DNA of 64,000 bases from Allantophomopsis cytisporea. Taxonomy: Eukaryota; Ascomycota; Leotiomycetes; Phacidiales; Phacidiaceae. A program made the position numbers and the translations under genes. The stretch lies in contig CP103036.1 in NCBI GenBank assembly GCA_024752435.1, positions 558,001 to 622,000 on the forward strand. Reading direction: 5' to 3'. Below the pieces are notes generated by a model. That model did not search any database. It saw only the letters and a list, made by a program, of their open reading frames with translations, and was not told where the DNA came from. Positions 36,397 through 47,024 of this stretch are shown here, one piece after another. Each line of letters opens with the position of its first letter. The stretch's first letter is position 1.

Positions 36397-39300
36397 CTAT
36401 ACAGCAGCTATCCAACACTTCCTCCATATAGTGGAGATATCTACACTAGATTTCCCTCTCAGGTTGTTCCACAACCACTCCAGTAATCTATGATCGTAGA
36501 CTTCCACCCAAGTCTTCGTCTGACGGCCATGCGTCTTGAGATCTTGTATACGCCTCATGATATCGACTGTAGCATCTTGACGGCGAATCTCAACTAGCGC
36601 AAGCCTGCGAGTAACGTTCCCAGTATCACGAAATGCCCCTACAGCCTTACAGAAGTCCAGCAGGTTGGTTGTGTATTGCGCACGGTGGAACCTCATAAGG
36701 TCATCTGTGAGGAAGGAAATACCCGAGACGCACGGTGAAAGATAGATATGACACACGGAGAGTTCACAGGGTCGAGGACCCAATTGAGATCTAGGAATAC
36801 TTAGAAGTGGCGGTCTGGGCTGAAATGCTGCCGAAGTAGGAGTCAGATATGCAGTCTGCAATCGTAATTTTGGTGCGATCGATGAAGGAGGCTCGTCTGT
36901 TATTGCCACAGGTGGTGACCGTTGCGCATGGATTGGCTCATTTTCTTCGTCATTAAATATATCAAACTCAACACTCTTCTTCCCAGAAGGCAACGTCTTC
37001 GGAATTTGGGAAGTCTTCGACCTCTCAGATGAACTCGCCATTTTACGTGTATTCATACCGCTCTGAGAAAGACTGGTCAGATTACTGAGCGGTCCACTCA
37101 ATCGACGACTTGAAGTATTACCTTGGTATATGCTGCGTGGTATGTCAGTCCTTGTACTACTGGGACTACCATCTGTCTGCCGTTGTTTGAGGAGTGGGGT
37201 GCCTCGAAAATCAATCAAGGTGCGTTTCTTGGAGATACTTGGGGGTGTGATAACGCTGACTGCAGAAGTGGTCGGACTTGCAGATACTCTACTGCTAGAT
37301 CCATTGCTTGGAGGCGGGTCCATAGCTCCCGGTACTGGTGTCCGTGCTTGTGACTCTGCACTGTACAACGAAGAATCTAAAGCTGACGACGAAGATATGC
37401 TATGCTCTGTCCACCATTGTGTATCGTTTGGACCAGTGTTAAATGTGACTTTACCGGTTGTCACCCGCCGGCCTCTGTCAAGTCGAACAAGCCCAGCACG
37501 AGTAGCAAGAGGACTAACTGTACTCTCAAGCCTACCACGCGGCGTAGGGGCCATGTCAGTAGACTGTGTACCTCTCGTTGTTGAAGGTGTGATGGCATCA
37601 ACCGCAATTCCTCTAGGATCCGATTGCTTCAGCCTCGCAATCCATTCGAGATCCTTTTTGGCATCCACATCATCTTCTGCACATGCTCTAGCAGAAATCG
37701 CCATAGTTTGTAGCTCATTGAAACTCAAAGTATCTTTGTAAGTCCTATCCAAATGAATCTTGGAGACATCAGGGAAACGCAATGTCCAGAACCCAGTGTT
37801 TCCTTCTTTATCGAACCCAAAGCATCTCATATCGAAGACAGGAGGCTGAGTGAAAATTGTGGTTGGACTCTTCCCATTTGCGATGCCTTTCGCAACATCT
37901 AGGTAGATACTGTTGTTGTCTTCAAAATCGACTGGTCGAGAATCTACATATTGCATCATTTCCTCAACGATGTCTCTGCCAGGTGATATCGTCTTTACCA
38001 CCTTGAAACGAGGTTTGATCTCTTCCCACCTACCGACGTCTTCCTTATTTTCAAGACATCCCAACCAGAATTTGGTCCATTTCGCATCGGGAATTCGGAG
38101 TTCCTTTGCCCTGACAGCATCATAACTTCCACCTACGACCGCAAAATCGCCTACATCTCCGAACCGACCAATGTACTGCATTTTCAACTTAATACAGCAG
38201 CTTCGATATTCGGAGAATGAGTCAGTGAAATTGAAGTAAGGCTCATCGGTCGGCTTCATGATCAATCCCTCGCGTTGAGCAGTAATGCAGGTCGCAAAAG
38301 CATTTCGCAGCTCTTCAGCAGCGCTGGGTTGGGAGAAACATATAGTTTTCCGGGCCACCAATTCAGCAGAACCTGGTAATACACGGATGGTCTCCTCAAG
38401 ATGCTGTCGTCGTTGGCCATTGTTGAGATGAAGGACAGGTGTGTCATCTAGGAGCATTATATCAAAGAATACCAGCATGAGATGTTCCCAAGGATTTGGT
38501 GGTGAGTCGTTAATGGATGCGAATCTTGAACCAGAGCGTGTTACGTGCTTCCTGATTTGGTGAAAGTCAAGAATCCGCTTCTCCTTGTCACTGTAGACAA
38601 CAAGTTCCCCTTCAAGGATACATTTCTTGGCAATCTTGCAATCTGATTGACCAAGTCGGAGAGAAGTGAATATAGCATTATGAACCATGGCGCGGTCCTC
38701 CGTACTGTCCCTCCCACTCTTCGAGAAGATTTGAATCCAGTGTCTTCTATCCCTTGTCATATCGACGTGTATTTGACAGTATTCTCCGTCATGCTTCTCT
38801 TCGACACTCATTCTTCGATTTCGGGCAATAGTGCATGAATGCTTGATGCTTCTTGCCTTAAAGAAAGGGGCTCTTCCAACCTTGATTCCGATTTTCGGTA
38901 GCAGATTTTTCATGCAAGCTTTCCTTCCCAAGGCTCGCTCGGCCTCAGAGGGCATCGAAGGCGTACCTCTAAGTCTCCCGCTCCGTAATAGTTCCAAGGC
39001 TGCGGTAAATTCTGATTGGACCTTGATCAAGTCTGGGAACAAGTAATGATAACAACGATAGACCAATGACTCTGGGATTACAACAGGGGAATAGCTCTTC
39101 ATAACCAGCCGTGTTAACCACTTTACTTCTCTCGATTGCAATCGAAAGAAAAGTGGTTGGAGCAAAGCGCTGTCATCCAGAGAGGTATTTGCAGCACACT
39201 TGACAGCAGGTGAGGAGAATTGTTTCTTCGATGCAATTTCAAGAGTAGCCTTCTCGATCTGCTCGGCAGTGACCTCATTCGCAGGAGGTTGCCTTGGATT

Positions 39301-39711
39301 CTCCTGAGATGTGTCAGCACGAACAGAGCCAGACGTAAGTGGATTTCGTACACAATGCCTAAGTGTTCTCTCTAAACAGTCTGCCAGGTCCCCCTTCCCC
39401 GGCTCGCGCCATCTTCTTACATCCATCATCCTGGCTGGGCCCAAACAGAGAGCTCTTCCCACACATTTCTCCAACTTCTCAGCTTGCATACAGTACACCT
39501 TATCTGTACGTTTCTCTGGCAGAAGGGCGGACAGTAGCGCAATACCATCAGTATCATGCGCATCGATTCTCATCCGATGAGTCCCAAACCAGTTGACGAT
39601 AGCATCCGCGCTTCGCTTTTCAGCTTCTTTTGTGAGATATGGCGGGTCATGCTCACTGATATTAGATAGTTCTTCGAGAAGGTCGCAGACATAGACAAAA
39701 GAGAATGGCAT
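36397..39711 (-). CDS. divergent ATP-dependent DNA ligase (ligase IV family), 1104 aa
   Basis: A single uninterrupted ORF starting at ATG 39711. Residues 1-250 resemble the helical DNA-binding domain of ligase IV (LLSALLPEKRTDKVY and following). Nucleotidyltransferase motifs follow in order: motif I EEKHDGEYCQ with candidate adenylated Lys306, motif III near ILEGELVVYSD, motif IIIa around LVFFDIMLLDD, motif IV EGLIMKP near 478, and motif V KLKMQYIG near 510. Motif I reads K-H-D-G-E rather than the usual K-x-D-G-x-R, so the conserved Arg is replaced. An OB-fold region and a long Ser/Thr/Pro-rich, probably disordered, part follow (about 720-970). The last 130 residues could be a degenerate BRCT-like domain but do not match clearly. 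Ligase IV seals breaks in nonhomologous end joining. A canonical ligase IV probably exists elsewhere in the genome, so this may be a fungal paralogue. Confidence 0.82.
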   Translation of the reverse strand: MPFSFVYVCDLLEELSNISEHDPPYLTKEAEKRSADAIVNWFGTHRMRIDAHDTDGIALLSALLPEKRTDKVYCMQAEKLEKCVGRALCLGPARMMDVRRWREPGKGDLADCLERTLRHCVRNPLTSGSVRADTSQENPRQPPANEVTAEQIEKATLEIASKKQFSSPAVKCAANTSLDDSALLQPLFFRLQSREVKWLTRLVMKSYSPVVIPESLVYRCYHYLFPDLIKVQSEFTAALELLRSGRLRGTPSMPSEAERALGRKACMKNLLPKIGIKVGRAPFFKARSIKHSCTIARNRRMSVEEKHDGEYCQIHVDMTRDRRHWIQIFSKSGRDSTEDRAMVHNAIFTSLRLGQSDCKIAKKCILEGELVVYSDKEKRILDFHQIRKHVTRSGSRFASINDSPPNPWEHLMLVFFDIMLLDDTPVLHLNNGQRRQHLEETIRVLPGSAELVARKTICFSQPSAAEELRNAFATCITAQREGLIMKPTDEPYFNFTDSFSEYRSCCIKLKMQYIGRFGDVGDFAVVGGSYDAVRAKELRIPDAKWTKFWLGCLENKEDVGRWEEIKPRFKVVKTISPGRDIVEEMMQYVDSRPVDFEDNNSIYLDVAKGIANGKSPTTIFTQPPVFDMRCFGFDKEGNTGFWTLRFPDVSKIHLDRTYKDTLSFNELQTMAISARACAEDDVDAKKDLEWIARLKQSDPRGIAVDAITPSTTRGTQSTDMAPTPRGRLESTVSPLATRAGLVRLDRGRRVTTGKVTFNTGPNDTQWWTEHSISSSSALDSSLYSAESQARTPVPGAMDPPPSNGSSSRVSASPTTSAVSVITPPSISKKRTLIDFRGTPLLKQRQTDGSPSSTRTDIPRSIYQGNTSSRRLSGPLSNLTSLSQSGMNTRKMASSSERSKTSQIPKTLPSGKKSVEFDIFNDEENEPIHAQRSPPVAITDEPPSSIAPKLRLQTAYLTPTSAAFQPRPPLLSIPRSQLGPRPCELSVCHIYLSPCVSGISFLTDDLMRFHRAQYTTNLLDFCKAVGAFRDTGNVTRRLALVEIRRQDATVDIMRRIQDLKTHGRQTKTWVEVYDHRLLEWLWNNLRGKSSVDISTIWRKCWIAAV

Positions 39712-39937
39712 ATTAGTTATTATTAAGCCATGTGGCTTTCAACCGTCGGAAATCAGACAGACAGTGGATCTTCAAGCTTGGAACTCGGTCGATGTTCCAT
39801 GCGTCCTGCTGGCAGTCCTATTTTCAATCAATCCTAATGATGTGCAGCTTCCTTTCAACATCCAAATAATATTCTATGTATCAGTTGGAGATCAAAGGAA
39901 TACAAAGTGGGGTTAGCCAGAATTTATTGAGCAGACT

Positions 39938-40170
39938 CTAAGTCTTGTCGCAGGTGCTACATGTATGGTAGCTATTCATGCATCCAAAGTCGCGTCCTTC
40001 CAGCGAACAAGGACGCGATTCACTCTTATCGCAACATCCGCGAAAGCACGTGCGTGTCACCCAACCATTGCCGCAATTAGCGCAGGATGTGGCGGGCTGG
40101 AAATTGCCATAAGACAGTTCCAATACCCCGACTGGAGAGGTGAGATTCGATGTGGAGAATAGGGAATTGC
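39938..40170 (-). CDS. possible C-terminal exon of a small cysteine-rich protein
   Basis: A minus-strand open frame ends with TAG at 39938-39940. Its last 50 residues hold nine cysteines, including a CANC pair, a GCC pair and a final CSTC. The frame has no ATG: it opens after an in-frame TAA near 40180. A good CAG acceptor lies at about 40170, so it would be a second exon. I could not find a first exon with a signal peptide in the 300 bp upstream. Such cysteine density is rare by chance and is typical of small secreted proteins, but gene status is unproven. Confidence 0.28.
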
Positions 40171-40232
40171 TGCAGTCTTATTCATAAATAGTAGTCAATG
40201 CAAAAAGGAATAGGCATGATACCGGACCAACT

Positions 40233-40262
40233 ACTCAATTGTTACTCAATTGTTACTCAATT
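40233..40262 (+). repeat. 11-bp tandem repeat, 2.7 copies
   Basis: ACTCAATTGTT is repeated in exact tandem, in the gap between the ligase and DUF4048 genes. Confidence 0.9.
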
Positions 40263-40456
40263 AAAGGTGTGGTAGCCACGTACTTTCTATGGAAAAGATA
40301 CACTGTCACCAATTTTGCTTTTAAGAATTTGTTGTGCGACTAATAAAAACTATCGTTACATTCATTATATCGTTGGGCCTATCTCAAGCCACATGCTCTG
40401 TAGTCTAACAATTCATCATCTATATACAAGACAACGACTGTATGGCAAATATCCAT

Positions 40457-42076
40457 TCATAAGAGACTCGACTGATCCACCTCGTAGCGATCTGATTGGA
40501 CAGGGGCATGGGCATGAGCCATTGGATCGCTTCGATTTTCGGGGGGTGGTGTGAGACTCTTCTCCCACTCCTTCATCAGGTTTTCCGCTGTCTTCTTGAG
40601 ATTTCCTGGAGAAAAAGGTTGGAGTGCTGGCCAAGGGAGTTCGTCTCCTTGTTTGATGGCAGTAGCTTCAGCTTTGCTAAGCAATGATGTACTGTACGGA
40701 TGGTAAGTCAAAGCCTGTGTAAAACAACATAACTCAGTAGGAACCAAGAATAGACTACATTCTCAGATCTAGAACAATCGCTACAATGGAACGTAAACGT
40801 ACCTTGGTTCGATATTTGATTCTAAATCACCAGGACTCTGACCATCTGAAACAATAGTACTGCTACTCCATCGAGGAGATTCCGCCAACTGTGGCGTATC
40901 CCAATTTGACCAATCGTCATCCAAGCTGTCCAGAAGATTCGGATCCGGGGTTGGTGTCTTGCTCTTCTCTGATAGAGTACGTGCCTTTGAAGATGAAGTT
41001 TTGCGAGATCCAACACCAGGACATCTTCTGGTGTCAAGAAGTTTTCCCTTGCTACTCTTCTTGCGGATTGTGCCATTTTGCGAATCGGGATGATGTTCTC
41101 TTACTCCAACATCTTCATCCCCAACGGTCGCTTGGCGAAGATCCTCCATAAAAGTCCAGAGTCCAGTCTTGAAATCCTCCGCCATCCTCTTACCAGTCTT
41201 CAAAACATCGTTGGAAGCTCCGCTCTGGTATGAGTGTCGCGAATGACCAGTATATGTTCTGGTTAATCCGGTTCCACTGTCTGGCATTGTCTCCCTTCGA
41301 GGCATTGGACTGGAAGGTTGATCCAATTGACTCTTGGCAGTTAATGGAGGCGATGTAAGTCCCATGCTTCCCATTCGATCTGGCGACAGCAGAGACAATG
41401 TGCGCGTGTGACCTCCTGACATAACTCGTCGGCGAGAATCCTTCGAAACCCTCTCAAGCAATGCCCTTCGCCTCTCCATTTCAGCGCTTATCCGGAGAGA
41501 TCCAATATTTTCGTCTTCTGTGTTATCCCCGTTGCCATATTCCATCTGTACGGGTTGCATTTGAGACACGTGCCTGATTTCCGCTCTCTTTCTAGTTGCT
41601 TCATGCATAGCCCACTGTTGTTTTAATTTGTCGAGCTCGCCCTCTGCTCTAGATAGCTCTTCCCTCAATTCTAACACTCTACGTTCTTGAGCCGCAACAG
41701 CAACAAGATATCCTGATGGATCGGCAGGTGAGGGTGCGGCTTGTTCAAGAGCGGGAGTCGAGGGGACCGAAGAGGTGGCGGAATCGGTGGGAATGGCTGA
41801 ATCCATGTTCATGAATGTGCTTGATGGCTGTACGGGGAAGTTTAACGAAAGGCGTTTTCCATTGCGGGCAACATATGACAGAGGTCGTGGTGTGCTGGAT
41901 CGAGAGGATGGCGTCCGTGTGATTGGGAATGATGCCCTATTGGATTGAGGACCGACAGGACCGACATGTTCTACAGGAGGCGCCTGCGCTTGACTTCCTC
42001 CATCTTGAGCGGAGGTTAAAATTGACTCGACGGATGCTTTATCCACCGACTGGTGACTCTGATCTACAGAGGCCAT
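40457..42076 (-). CDS. DUF4048 family fungal protein, 502 aa
   Basis: Two exons: 42076-40803 and 40691-40457. The donor AAG|GTACGT is strong, and the chosen acceptor (CCGTACAG at 40692) keeps frame at phase 2. The nearer acceptor after TTTTACACAG would hit a stop at once. The N-terminal half is Ser/Pro-rich and disordered. Residues about 118-165 form a coiled coil beginning YLVAVAAQERRVLELREEL, the DUF4048 signature. A middle segment, GKRMAEDFKTGLWTFMEDLRQATVG, is a conserved amphipathic helix. The new C-terminus has LKKTAENLMKEWEKSL. The family is restricted to fungi and has no assigned biochemical role to my knowledge. It is head-to-head with TIM22. Confidence 0.8.
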
Positions 42077-42705
42077 GTTTGCATGTCTTGAATGTGGTGA
42101 TCTGGTGTAATGTGGACTGTTCTCTGGATAAGGATCGATCGTATCTGTGCTTTCGTAATTGTGTGGTGTGTGCGAGTTGAAAGTTGGAAGTTGGAAATTC
42201 AGATGTATTTGTTTATATCAAGGCATAAATGCGTAACGGTGAACTCCCAAACATGAAATGAATGTGGTTGAAGGAATGATGATGATTATTGACCAACAAA
42301 AGGAGTCGTGAATGAGTTGTATGTACAAGGAGACGTGGTTGAGCACGAAGGAAGGACATAATGGAGATCACACGGCTTCAAATGGACGCCAGCACGAGCA
42401 CCCACGGCGCCATAAACACTCTCAAAGGGGATGACGACTGGACCCCTGCAAGACAATTGGTGACACTAATCTCTCGATCAATGCTCCAACATCCCCCAAG
42501 TCAATGCTGGACAATGCTGGAAGGAAACACGCTAATCCTCTATCAGCACCGCATCTTCGGACGAACCCGGCAGAAAGTTTCGCCGCAAGCCATGATTAAG
42601 CATTCTAGATAGATATTGCCCAAGATAATTTCGAGATCTTTTTTTTTCTCTTTTGGTTCGAAGACGACGACATTGATTTACAGTAGAAGAGATCACGCAG
42701 TAATA
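42077..42705. promoter_or_regulatory. shared divergent promoter, DUF4048 / TIM22
   Basis: 629 bp between opposite start codons. No binding site is named. A T-run lies at 42639-42650, close to the TIM22 start. Confidence 0.5.
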
Positions 42706-43333
42706 ATGAACGGAAACCCATTATTCGGCGGACAAGCGCCGGAGGGCGCAGATCCTCAGCAAATGGCAGCAGTGAAGAGTGTAAGAACAACCTCCTGTGG
42801 CCCAATTGCGTATCGTGGATGAAACTAATGAAAGAATAGATGCAAGCAATCATGGAATCATGCCCTGCGAAGACGGTCTTATCTGGAACCATGGGATTTG
42901 CGCTTGGAGGAGCTTTCGGTCTCTTCATGGCATCCGTAAGTTTTCTCAACAGCGTCTAATCTAAAAGAAAGCTCTCACTCACACGACTGGCTAGATGTCC
43001 TACGATAGCGCCCTTACACCTCAAAGTCAAGCCATCACATCTCTCCCTCTCAAAGAACAACTTCGGGCCGGTCTCAAGGACATGGGCAAGCGATCCTACT
43101 CCTCTGCGAAGAATTTCGGTATCGTGGGAGCCATGTTCTCCGGAACCGAGTGTTGTATCGAAGGATATCGCGCAAAGAACGATTTGGCAAACGGTGTAGC
43201 AGCTGGATGTATCACGGGTGGAATTTTGGGTGCAAAGGCAGGACCACAAGCAGCTGCTGTGGGCTGTGCGGGTTTCGCGGCCTTCAGTGCTGCTATTGAT
43301 GCATACATGCGAATGCCACCAAGGGATGAATAA
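42706..43333 (+). CDS. TIM22: TIM22, mitochondrial inner-membrane carrier translocase, 169 aa
   Basis: Three exons: 42706-42780, 42840-42935 and 42995-43333, GT-AG, both introns phase 0 and each followed by an ATG codon in frame. The product is the pore subunit of the TIM22 complex, which inserts carrier proteins into the inner membrane. It shows the Tim17/22/23 fold: a first hydrophobic helix with GFALGGAFGLF, then the highly conserved KNFGIVGAMFSGTECCIEGYRAK block, and closing Gly/Ala-rich helices (GCITGGILGAKAGPQAA, GFAAFSAAID). The conserved cysteines, one in exon 2 (ESCPAK) and those near TECC and GCAG, that support disulfide bonding in this family are present. Length matches fungal orthologues (170-200 aa). 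Confidence 0.95.
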
Positions 43334-45373
43334 GGGACGTCAGAACAAAATCCGAAGAGCTTGGGTTGAGGATATGGGTCGCAGAACAGGATTTTAAGGC
43401 TCAAACTGTAAATATTATTGTATGTGTAGGATACGATTTGGGGCATAGGCATTTAGCGATATGGCGTTAGGAAAGGGAGGACGTTGTATGAATATGGCGG
43501 ACATGGCCATCAGAAGGATAAACCACTCTAGATCAAATAATGAAAATCTTCACTAGGTGTTTGTTTCGGGTGTAAAGCTGTTGTAGGAATTTACAATCCT
43601 TGATCTTGTGGAATGCTAGCTGCACATCTACGAATGATATTTACATAGTAAGACGCCCTTGCATCATGAACCTATACTGCCAGTTGATGATGACGACGAT
43701 AAATGAAGACTAAAAAATCCAGATGATGAGCATGAGCAACTATAACGACGATGGATATTATCAATCAGCACTGCAATCTTTCAGCAAAGAGTTTCCAAAC
43801 TACAAGTGTTCACGTAGTTGGCTGACTCAACATACAAAAAGAAGCTTTGAAATACGCTCAAAGCCCTAGTTGCATACGCTGCAGGTGCTGATCTTGCACT
43901 TCCTGATCAAGACTGTTGACTTTGAATATCAGAGCCAAAACGATATATTTTCACTGTCTGACAAACAAACAAGGCCCGTGAAACCAGGCTCTCATTCTGA
44001 AGGTTCAACAGCACTCCGAAGTGCAGACTATCTACTATGATGACCTAGCAATCCAAAGCTCTCATACGAAAGACTAGATGATTGTGCTCTTGGCCCTTCC
44101 CCCTCCAAGAGCCTATTCAAGTCAATAGACCAGATATGAACTACCAGCTGAATTCTAGCTGCTGGGTGATATTGATACTTCAACTATTACAAGCGTGCGG
44201 TAAATTCTTTTCTAGCTCCTATACGGCTTAGCTCTAGTTATATAGCAATCCTTGTCCTACTTCATCAACATCTACGCTACTTACTGAGTCGTACAGTAAG
44301 TTTAAGACCAGGATATCTATTGCAAAGGAGTTTAGGAGTTCAAGAGTTCAAGGTTCCGTCGAATTTGACTTCGTATTGTTTAATGTAATTGGGGATTGCA
44401 TGTCGACAAGTCTGGATCAGCGATAACCTCAATCAAAATAATGAAAAATAGCACATGTCAAATTAAGACTGTATATACGTCAATGTATAACGAAACAGAC
44501 TTATTAGAGTATAATAATGTACATATCCTTCTATATTTCTTAGGCCATTATTTTATAAAAGAAGAGTACCGGGAGTACAAGGGCTTGAACAACAAGTAAC
44601 ATAAAATCATAATAGTTCTATAACTTTTGATATAAAATGTGCGGAAGTATACATTATCGTTTTTACATGGAGCAGCTTAATGTAACCAACATTTTGGCTG
44701 AATAAAACCCGTAGAAAGGAGTCTCTAGTCGTCAACTATAACCTAAGTTTGGACAAAATACTTATATATATGTTACCTATCTATTCGGTTGTCAAGTAAA
44801 AAACGAGTAAGCGAAATTATAATATTAAACTCTACATCTGATAGTATATCCATATCTTAAATCATACATAAAAAGAAATAGATAAAACTTCTAACCTTCG
44901 ATTTTAAATACAAAGCTCTCTCATAATGAGATACGAAATAGTCAAGTCACAAACATTTAAAGTGAATATATTAATTCTCAATTTCCATCTGGCTTAGACT
45001 GTTTGGTAACTACTGTAGGTACTTAGCCTTCTTACTATCTCGTTTGTAACAGTCACTATTCAGAAGTCTACTACAGATGTGCGCTAGAGGCAGACCTGAG
45101 GAGGATAGAATCGAACCAATACTGGTAGGAAAATGGGAGGGATATAGATGATCATTACGAGATAGCATGAATAAGTCAGAAAGGGATTAGTTGATGTTAC
45201 AATAAGGAAAACTTGAGAAAACCTACTTATTATTACTCTATACATGAGCAATATTGTAGACCTCTTCAACTTTCAAGTTCTGTAGTGCTATTCCAATTTC
45301 GTTAATATAAATCGTGCGAAACTGACAATAATAATTACAATAATGACTAGAGTTTCAGAATATTCCTGCTCCA
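43334..45373. other. intergenic, strongly AT-rich from 44.2 kb
   Basis: 2 kb with no supported gene. The right half (44,200-45,340) is AT-rich with many TA steps, possibly degraded repeat DNA. The only long ORFs are short and without features. Confidence 0.5.
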
Positions 45374-46560
45374 TCAATCGACTCGGATCTCAAATTCTCT
45401 ACCTTCAATAACAGTCAAGTCCCTCGACTCACCATAGCCGTTATATCCCACGCCCCTCAAATTCCACTTGGGGGATTTTTCCTGCACATTTCCCCCCTTA
45501 TCTGTAGCTCTTGACAATATCCTCCTCCCCTTTCCAACCTCCAACTTGACCTCGGCCCTCCACAAAACCCAACACCACTTACCATGCTCCTCCCTCCCAG
45601 GCTCCCTCACAAGCTCCGCATCCTCCCAACTCTCCCCATCAGTACTAACCTCAACCCTAACAACAGGCCCATCATTCCCCTGCGGCAAAGCATACCCCTT
45701 AACCACCACCTTCCCATTCCCCTCCTCCAACCTAACCGTCTCGCCCGACTCAGGCACGCCAATAACACTATTAACCGGCATATCCATAATAGGCGGCGTA
45801 GCATCCCAAAAGCCCTCCGCAAGCTCGCTATCTGTAACCTGCGGCGGCAAAACCTTATAATCGCGCTGCATGTAAAAATTCTGACTCTCAACAGCCTGCA
45901 CCGTAACGCGATCCAACCACTTGACACTGCGCGCGCCCGCGATCCCCGGCGCAATAACCCGCACCGGCGCGCCATGATCAAGCGGCAACACCGCCCCATT
46001 CATCTCCAACGCAAGCACCACCTCCGCCCCAGCGTCCATGGCGCGCTCAAGCGGGATACTGCCGCCATACCACGAGTCGTCCTGGCAGGCGGTCTGATGG
46101 CACGCAAAAGCGACGTGTTGGCCGGCGAGGTGCGCGTCGTCCAGGCCACTTGCCCGTAGCACATCGCGCAGGAGCGGGCCGCGCCATGCGCAGTTCATCA
46201 CGGCGCCGTCGCGCCAGTCGATGCCGCTGACTTCCTTGAGCTGCGTGCGCATTGTGTGGCGTCTGTTGCCGGCGCATTGGAGCGCGCATGTCACTTCGTG
46301 CTGGGGGAGCGCCGATAGTGCTGCTATGCTGAGGGTTTGCGGGTGTGGTACTTTGCCGTCTATGCGGACGGTATGGCGGGTTGAGTCTAGGTGTGGGATT
46401 GGACCATGGTTGCGGTCATAAGCGCCTTTTGTGGTGATGAATGATGAGATTAGGTCTTTTATTGGGGGCTCGCGGTTCAATGGTTTTTCGACTGAGTAGT
46501 CTACCTGGTGAGTGTTAGTTGTGCGGGGTGGTGGGGTTGCTTGATGCTTACGATGACCAT
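45374..46560 (-). CDS. sulfite oxidase, molybdopterin type without heme domain, 379 aa
   Basis: Two exons: 46560-46552 (only three codons) and 46504-45374. The product oxidises sulfite to sulfate at a molybdenum cofactor. The conserved molybdenum-ligating cysteine is Cys80 in CALQCAGNRR. The cofactor-domain blocks around DWRDGAVMNCAWRGPLL, SIPLERAMD and LDHGAPVRVIAPG are present. The C-terminal half is the Ig-like dimerisation domain (VVVKGYALPQGNDGPVVRVEVSTDG). There is no N-terminal cytochrome b5 domain and no clear targeting peptide, as in plant peroxisomal sulfite oxidase. No C-terminal SKL is seen (it ends EIRVD), so location is open. The middle of the gene (about 45,900-46,300) is far richer in GC than its flanks. 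Confidence 0.92.
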
Positions 46561-47024
46561 TTTGGGGGTCTGATGTGATTGGTGGGCCGTGGATGAGTAT
46601 GTAGATTTGGAAGAGGATGTAAATATGATTGAACCTTGAATGAAATTGACAGATGAGATGATACTTAGCACTCTACACTGGTTGCTATGTTGTGAAGAAG
46701 ATGGAATGTAGTGTAATGGCATGGAAGCTTGATATATTTATGCGCTATCATCGATTTCCTCTAAAGGTCTACTGGCGGATGGTCCCGCATTTAACATACC
46801 TTATGACGTTACCAGAACCTCATGTTTACTATCATCTACTTCCATCACTTCACTTGCGATTCTCCGATGTTTCATCAGCAACATGTAAACAATTCATTCA
46901 AGGGTATTGAGATCTAAATTCCAGGACTTCAAAGCGCCCAAGCTTATACAAACTCCGAACACCACACAAATCCTCCCACCGCCCAATAGCTTCATTATCA
47001 ACCAATCCTATAGTACCCAGCCCA
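46561..47024. other. intergenic, sulfite oxidase promoter side
   Basis: 464 bp holding the sulfite oxidase promoter and the 3' end of the GH16 gene. No feature stood out. Confidence 0.5.

Noticed and set aside
45584..46159. 191-codon plus-strand ORF
   Set aside because: Antisense to the sulfite oxidase gene; open because of its high GC.
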